Shown here in pieces: positions 6,065-9,282 of a DNA stretch of 9,282 bases. The DNA is from Synechococcales cyanobacterium PMM_0085 (GTDB taxonomy: Bacteria; Cyanobacteriota; Cyanobacteriia; Elainellales; Elainellaceae): positions 1 to 9,282 of the forward strand of contig CASBQJ010000374.1 in assembly GCA_949127705.1 (NCBI GenBank), read 5' to 3'. Positions within the stretch are counted from its first letter, which is position 1; every line of letters begins with the position of its first letter. A model generated the notes under the pieces. It worked only from the letters and a program-made list of their open reading frames with translations, was not told the DNA's origin and ran no database searches. The translations under genes were made by a program, and so were the position numbers.

Positions 6065-7345
6065 ATGTCTTCTACCCTCCCCGAAACCTCAAATTTGGTG
6101 ATTCGTCAGTGCCAACGTCGCGACCTAGAACAGCTAGAGCGATTGATGGCAACCGATCGCGACGCGCATCAAACTCCAGCAGTCCAGAGCGACGCGACTA
6201 GACGGTTTCAGCAAATGCGCCGCTGGTATGGGCTAATGAAGGGGCTAAGCCTCTTCCCTAACCCTTTGCAGCACTTGCTTTCGACCTATGTCGCCGAACA
6301 GGACGGGCAGCTTCGAGGGGTAATTCAGGTTTCTCCCTTTAACCAAACACGCAGCACTTGGCGGGTAGACCAAATCGCTGTCGCCGCGCCTACCCCTGGA
6401 GACGTTGGCCAGTCATCGCCATCTAGCGTGGGTACCCAGCTGTTGCGCTACTGTCTGCAAACGATTTGGGAAGCTCGCACTTGGCTAATTGAAGTCAACG
6501 TCAACGACAATGACATCATTGGTCTGTGTCGCCAAAGCGGGTTTCAACCGTTGGCGCAAATGACCTATTGGGCGATCGCACCCCACCTGCTGCAAACCTT
6601 GGCAGAGCGTGAGCCAGACCTGCCAAACCTGCTACCTGTGGGCAATGTGGATGCGAGTTTGCTATACCAACTCGACACCGTTTCCATGCCGCCCCACGTC
6701 CGGCAGGTATTCGACCGCCATATTTCAGATTTTAAAACTGGCGTCCTGCATAGTGCTTCCCAGGGCGTCAACCGCTGGCTGAATCAAACTGAAACCCTCA
6801 GCGGTTACGTATTTGAACCGCAGCGCAAAGCCGCCATTGGCTATTTTAAGCTGCGACTGTGTAACAGCGGCACCCAGCCCCACGAAGCTCAGATCACCGT
6901 TCATCCCGCCTACACTTGGCTTTACCCCGAGTTGTTTTGCCAAATGGCCAAGGTGGTGCGAGCCTATCCCGAACAGTCGCTCCGAGTCATTTCATCAGAC
7001 TATCAGCCCGAACGGGAAGATTACCTGGGGCAAATCGGTGCTGAGCAAACCGATCACACGCTGATGCTATCGCGATCGGTCTGGCACAAATTGCGGGAAG
7101 CCAAGCCCCTCGAAGGACTACAGCTGCCTGAAGTGCTCCAAAGCCTGCAACCTGTCCGCAAACCAATTCCCAGCCGCTTCTCACTGATTGAGTCGATTCG
7201 TCAGCTGCCTCAAGTGCAGAGCAATCCACCAGCAGATCTAGCGCACCCCAATGGGCCAACGGCTAGCCCTCATGAATCTAGTAGCGGAGCAGTCAAACCC
7301 ACACCGTCTAATCGTTCGCCAGATTCTAACTGCCCACAAGGTTAG
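6065..7345 (+). CDS. GNAT-family N-acetyltransferase with disordered C-terminal tail
   Basis: This is a predicted acetyl-CoA-dependent acyltransferase, 426 residues, acting on an unknown substrate in the cytoplasm. The N-terminal GNAT domain spans about residues 10-170: LVIRQCQRRDLEQL (11-24) is the typical first strand and helix, STYVAEQDGQLRGVIQV (73-89) and WRVDQIAV (99-106) are the central strands, SVGTQLLRYCL (121-131) is the degraded acetyl-CoA loop region, and VNVNDNDIIGLCRQSGFQP (144-162) is motif B. The usual Gly-rich pyrophosphate loop is interrupted by a Pro/Ser/Gly-rich insertion at 109-122. Residues about 185-345 form a second folded region, perhaps a divergent GNAT repeat. The last 43 residues or so are rich in Pro, Ser and Asn and look unstructured. 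No clear Shine-Dalgarno precedes ATG 6065. The stop is 10 bp before ruvX, which suggests co-transcription. Confidence 0.8.
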   Translation: MSSTLPETSNLVIRQCQRRDLEQLERLMATDRDAHQTPAVQSDATRRFQQMRRWYGLMKGLSLFPNPLQHLLSTYVAEQDGQLRGVIQVSPFNQTRSTWRVDQIAVAAPTPGDVGQSSPSSVGTQLLRYCLQTIWEARTWLIEVNVNDNDIIGLCRQSGFQPLAQMTYWAIAPHLLQTLAEREPDLPNLLPVGNVDASLLYQLDTVSMPPHVRQVFDRHISDFKTGVLHSASQGVNRWLNQTETLSGYVFEPQRKAAIGYFKLRLCNSGTQPHEAQITVHPAYTWLYPELFCQMAKVVRAYPEQSLRVISSDYQPEREDYLGQIGAEQTDHTLMLSRSVWHKLREAKPLEGLQLPEVLQSLQPVRKPIPSRFSLIESIRQLPQVQSNPPADLAHPNGPTASPHESSSGAVKPTPSNRSPDSNCPQG

Positions 7346-7355
7346 TCAAGGCACC

Positions 7356-7832
7356 ATGTCGCGTGTCAGGCTTTCGGCGCTAGGGTTAGATTTAGGCAAA
7401 AAGCGAATTGGGGTGGCAGGCTGTGACGGAACCGGACTAATTGCAACGGGGCTAACGACTATTATCCGGCGTGCTTTCATAGAAGATGTGGCGCTGCTTC
7501 GTAATCTGGCAACCGAACGTCAAGTACAGGTCTTAGTCATTGGGATGCCCTATATGCTTAACGGCGACGTAGGCACCCAAGCCAAACAGACCCGACGGCT
7601 AGCTCAACGGTTTGGGGCAGCTCTACACTTACCGATTGAGTATGTAGACGAACGTCTGACATCGCACCAAGCCGAGCAGCTATTATTAGCCGAGGGGCGA
7701 TCGCCTTCTCGTCATCGCGACCTGATTGATCGCAAGGCAGCGGCAATTATTCTGCAACAGTGGTTAGATCAGCGCAGAGCCACTCTACCCGATCCCTTCA
7801 ACACCGCTAGACGTTTTGACGACAGAACATGA
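7356..7832 (+). CDS. ruvX: RuvX/YqgF, putative pre-16S rRNA nuclease (Holliday-junction resolvase-like)
   Basis: This RNase H-fold protein of 158 residues has the family's usual size and all expected motifs: GLDLGKKRIGVA (10-21, catalytic Asp12), IGMPYMLNGDVGTQAK (62-77), YVDERLTSHQAE (96-107, acidic Asp98/Glu99) and HRDLIDRKAAAIILQQWL (120-137, acidic Asp125). Family members mature the 5' end of 16S rRNA and were earlier proposed to resolve Holliday junctions. The frame stays open upstream to 7251, overlapping the GNAT gene, but the ATG at 7356 is preceded by CAAGG at proper spacing and places Asp12 where the family has it, so this start is chosen. The active site includes GMP where many bacterial homologues have GLP, a minor change. 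It follows the GNAT gene by 10 bp and precedes the DUF3727-type gene. Confidence 0.93.
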   Translation: MSRVRLSALGLDLGKKRIGVAGCDGTGLIATGLTTIIRRAFIEDVALLRNLATERQVQVLVIGMPYMLNGDVGTQAKQTRRLAQRFGAALHLPIEYVDERLTSHQAEQLLLAEGRSPSRHRDLIDRKAAAIILQQWLDQRRATLPDPFNTARRFDDRT

Positions 7833-7951
7833 CAGATTTCCCTAATCATTCCCAAAGACAGGGCGATGGCGTTGCAGTGATGCTGTAAAGTTTTCATTAG
7901 AAGATGTTGTCGATCGGTCAAAACTCGCGGTGGGGTTAAACACCTAAATCT

Positions 7952-7988
7952 ATGGGTTCAAACCGGTAGAAATGGGTTCTCGAGCGGT
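7952..7988 (+). repeat. Two imperfect 20-bp direct repeats upstream of the DUF3727-type gene
   Basis: ATGGGTTC followed by CGGT occurs twice: ATGGGTTC at 7952-7959 with CGGT at 7964-7967, and ATGGGTTC at 7972-7979 with CGGT at 7985-7988. The period is 20-21 bp, about two helical turns, as expected for tandem binding of a regulator. A nearby GGTG/CACC pair (7929-7932 and 7941-7944) could form a small hairpin. No convincing -35/-10 pair is visible in the 193-bp spacer. Confidence 0.45.
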
Positions 7989-8013
7989 GTTGCGATAACA
8001 AATTGTGGTTTTT

Positions 8014-8018
8014 AAGGA
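8014..8018 (+). promoter_or_regulatory. Ribosome binding site deciding the DUF3727-type start
   Basis: AAGGA (8014-8018) lies seven bases before ATG 8026. It supports this start over the in-frame GTG at 8005, for which AAGGA would lie inside the coding sequence. Confidence 0.75.
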
Positions 8019-8025
8019 CAGTGGG

Positions 8026-8622
8026 ATGACAAAAGCAGGGAACGACAAAAATAATTTTGGACTCAACCAAGACGACATGGACGAAATGCCGACCGTAAAC
8101 TTAACCGATGAGAATGGGCGATCGCTCCAGTGCTATGTCGAGCACTCCCTCCAAGTAGAAGACAAAGACTATCTACTCCTGTTACCAGTGGATGCCCCGA
8201 TCGAAATTTTTGCTTGGGAAACCGATGAAGAAGACGAAGAGGCTGAAACCCTAGTAGATTTAACCGAAGAAGAAATTGACGAAGTTTTCGAGACGGCGCG
8301 GGCAGTGTTGGCAGAACAAGACCTAGCACTCAAACGCACGGCTTACACGCTGACGGCTGTGGGTGATCTGCCTGAGGTAGACGAAGAAGAACTGATTACA
8401 GTGGACATTGGCGAAGAAGATGCGCCAACTGACTCTGAACAGTTTCAGCGGATTACGTACTTCTACTATAAAGAGCAAGAATACGATATTTGCACCCCGC
8501 TGGATCCGCTGATGTTCTTTGCCCGCCTCAATGCTAAAGGTGAGCCAGAATTACTTTCCCCCGAAGAATTTCAGGCCATCCGAGTGCAGCTAGAAGAACA
8601 GTTGTTTGATTCACTCGATTAG
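8026..8622 (+). CDS. Highly acidic DUF3727/DUF1292-type protein
   Basis: The 198-residue protein is of unknown function and belongs to a family I recognise from cyanobacteria as DUF3727 with a DUF1292-like N-terminal half. Residues about 22-66 (TVNLTDENGRSLQCYVEHSL then YLLLLPVDAPIEIFAW) fit the DUF1292-type beta domain. An acidic linker follows at 65-90, and residues 130-198 (FQRITYFYYKEQEYDICTPL, then PLMFFARL) form the second domain. About 54 of 198 residues are Asp or Glu against about 12 Lys or Arg, so it is strongly negative. No signal peptide or membrane segment is visible, so it should be cytoplasmic. It lies between ruvX and mltG, an order I recall from other cyanobacteria, though this does not reveal its role. 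Strong acidity suggests binding to a basic protein or competition with nucleic acid, which is only a guess. Confidence 0.82.
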   Translation: MTKAGNDKNNFGLNQDDMDEMPTVNLTDENGRSLQCYVEHSLQVEDKDYLLLLPVDAPIEIFAWETDEEDEEAETLVDLTEEEIDEVFETARAVLAEQDLALKRTAYTLTAVGDLPEVDEEELITVDIGEEDAPTDSEQFQRITYFYYKEQEYDICTPLDPLMFFARLNAKGEPELLSPEEFQAIRVQLEEQLFDSLD

Positions 8623-8645
8623 CGGCTAACGAATTCCTCTCCCTG

Positions 8646-8692
8646 TGGCCAACAACCGCTTTCAGGTTGGATGAACCCCACGCAAACGGCCA
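8646..8692 (+). repeat. Nested inverted repeats after the DUF3727-type gene
   Basis: TGGCC (8646-8650) pairs with GGCCA (8688-8692), and inside it CAACC (8653-8657) pairs with GGTTG (8665-8669) around a 7-base loop. A second pair, AGCAAG/CTTGCT (8735-8740 and 8760-8765), lies closer to mltG. None is followed by a T-tract, so a terminator role is uncertain. The 172-bp spacer otherwise holds one HIP1 copy. Confidence 0.3.
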
Positions 8693-8794
8693 GATGTCAA
8701 CGAACAATTCCAGGCGATCGCGCCCTGCTGACTGAGCAAGAGTAAGCAAAACAGGGACGCTTGCTTCAAGCTAAATAGACCTCTAGAATGTGCT

Positions 8795-9282
8795 ATGAAA
8801 GCAACTCAAGGCGTTCCTAAATGGCTGGTTTTACTGGCGCTTTTACTGATGGCGCTGGGGGTAGGTGGATGGCAAAGCTGGCGCTGGTGGCAGAGCGCGA
8901 TCGCGCCGGTAGCGACTGCCGTTTCTGATGGGTCTGCTACCTCACCGACCGTCGCCCCTAGCACTGAAACGGCGAACACACCCCAAATAACTATAACGAT
9001 TCCCTCCGGCAGTACAGCCACCCAAATTGGCGCAGATCTCAAAGCAGCAGGGCTAATTCACTCAACCCCAGCTTGGGATGCGTGGACGCGCTGGCAAACC
9101 TGGCAAAACCGGGAGGGTGGCTTCCAGGCAGGAACCTATGCGCTTTCACCTACCGCAACGCTGCCTCAAATTGCTAACAAAATTTGGCAGGGGGAAGTAG
9201 TCCTAGAGAGCTTCACCATTCCTGAAGGGTGGTCGCTCAAGCAAATGGCCGATTATTTTGAGGAGAAGGGCTTCTTTAGCGC
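8795..9282 (+). CDS. mltG: Endolytic murein transglycosylase MltG (YceG family), N-terminal part
   Basis: The frame is open from ATG 8795 to the window end, giving 162 complete codons of a gene that continues to the right. MltG is an inner-membrane enzyme that cleaves nascent peptidoglycan strands and limits glycan length. Visible features are a short cytoplasmic start, a single membrane anchor at about residues 9-25 (WLVLLALLLMALGVGGW), a Thr/Ser/Pro-rich linker at about 34-62, and the start of the YceG fold: ITITIPSGSTATQIGADLKA (66-85, LysM-like subdomain), GGFQAGTYAL (108-117), and FTIPEGWSLKQMADYF (141-156). The catalytic Glu lies beyond the window. The upstream sequence offers only a weak ribosome site. 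The ATG at 8788 is out of frame, and no better in-frame start is seen. It follows the DUF3727-type gene by 172 bp. Confidence 0.9.
   Translation, partial: MKATQGVPKWLVLLALLLMALGVGGWQSWRWWQSAIAPVATAVSDGSATSPTVAPSTETANTPQITITIPSGSTATQIGADLKAAGLIHSTPAWDAWTRWQTWQNREGGFQAGTYALSPTATLPQIANKIWQGEVVLESFTIPEGWSLKQMADYFEEKGFFS

Larger units (their letters stand above)
1..9282. repeat. HIP1 octamers (GCGATCGC), 21 copies across the window
   Basis: Perfect GCGATCGC copies start at 38, 136, 160, 293, 451, 1250, 1689, 2076, 2110, 2482, 2659, 3294, 3824, 4127, 4746, 5547, 6572, 7697, 8118, 8714 and 8897. This is about one per 440 bp, far above chance. HIP1 is a known abundant palindrome of cyanobacterial genomes and is the main sequence evidence for the host group. 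Most copies are in coding sequence. The gaps 459-1249 (end of recJ through the thioredoxin) and 5555-6571 have none. Confidence 0.9.

Noticed and set aside
7251..7355. Upstream extension of the ruvX frame overlapping the GNAT gene
   Set aside because: The extension matches no RuvX sequence, and the ATG at 7356 has a good ribosome site and gives the normal family length.
8788..8794. ATG at 8788 as the mltG start
   Set aside because: It is out of frame with the MltG protein; the ATG at 8795 gives the membrane anchor and YceG sequence.
1..9282. HIP1 copies as a CRISPR array or mobile repeats
   Set aside because: The octamers are dispersed, irregularly spaced and mostly within codons, which is the normal cyanobacterial genome signature.

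Overview
The window reads as chromosomal DNA of a cyanobacterium. The octamer GCGATCGC (HIP1) occurs 21 times in 9.3 kb, which is typical of many cyanobacterial genomes, and almost every gene is a familiar cyanobacterial core or lineage gene. Genus or species cannot be fixed from this sequence alone. I see no insertion sequences, phage genes, CRISPR arrays, tRNAs or rRNAs.

Left part (1-4317). The window opens inside the 3' end of a + strand gene that looks like recJ (ssDNA exonuclease). It converges on a block of four minus-strand genes, listed here in transcription order: cruF (carotenoid 1',2'-hydratase), cruG (family 2 glycosyltransferase acting after CruF), a 15-cis-zeta-carotene isomerase (Z-ISO, NnrU superfamily), and a small thioredoxin with a WCGLC active site. 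CruF and CruG act late in carotenoid synthesis, making the hydroxylated, glycosylated myxol-type carotenoids. Z-ISO acts early, between phytoene and lycopene. The block is therefore a carotenoid cluster with a redox protein at its distal end. The 246-bp gap between cruG and Z-ISO carries a + strand promoter-like element followed by a strong terminator-like hairpin, which together suggest an unannotated small RNA.

Middle (4318-5894). A 353-bp, partly AT-rich divergent spacer separates cruF from a + strand membrane-anchored protein. Its C-terminal half resembles F420-0:gamma-glutamyl ligase (CofE). Its function is unknown.

Right part (6065-9282). This is a + strand housekeeping-type run: GNAT acetyltransferase, ruvX (YqgF, RNase H-like nuclease), a very acidic DUF3727-type protein, and the start of mltG (endolytic murein transglycosylase), which is cut by the window edge. 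The GNAT and ruvX genes are 10 bp apart and probably co-transcribed. The next two gaps (193 and 172 bp) hold repeats or hairpins and may contain their own signals.

No clearly new multi-gene system is visible. The observations most worth following up are the candidate small RNA beside Z-ISO, the orphan CofE-like membrane protein, the Z-ISO/thioredoxin pairing, and small repeat structures at gene starts.
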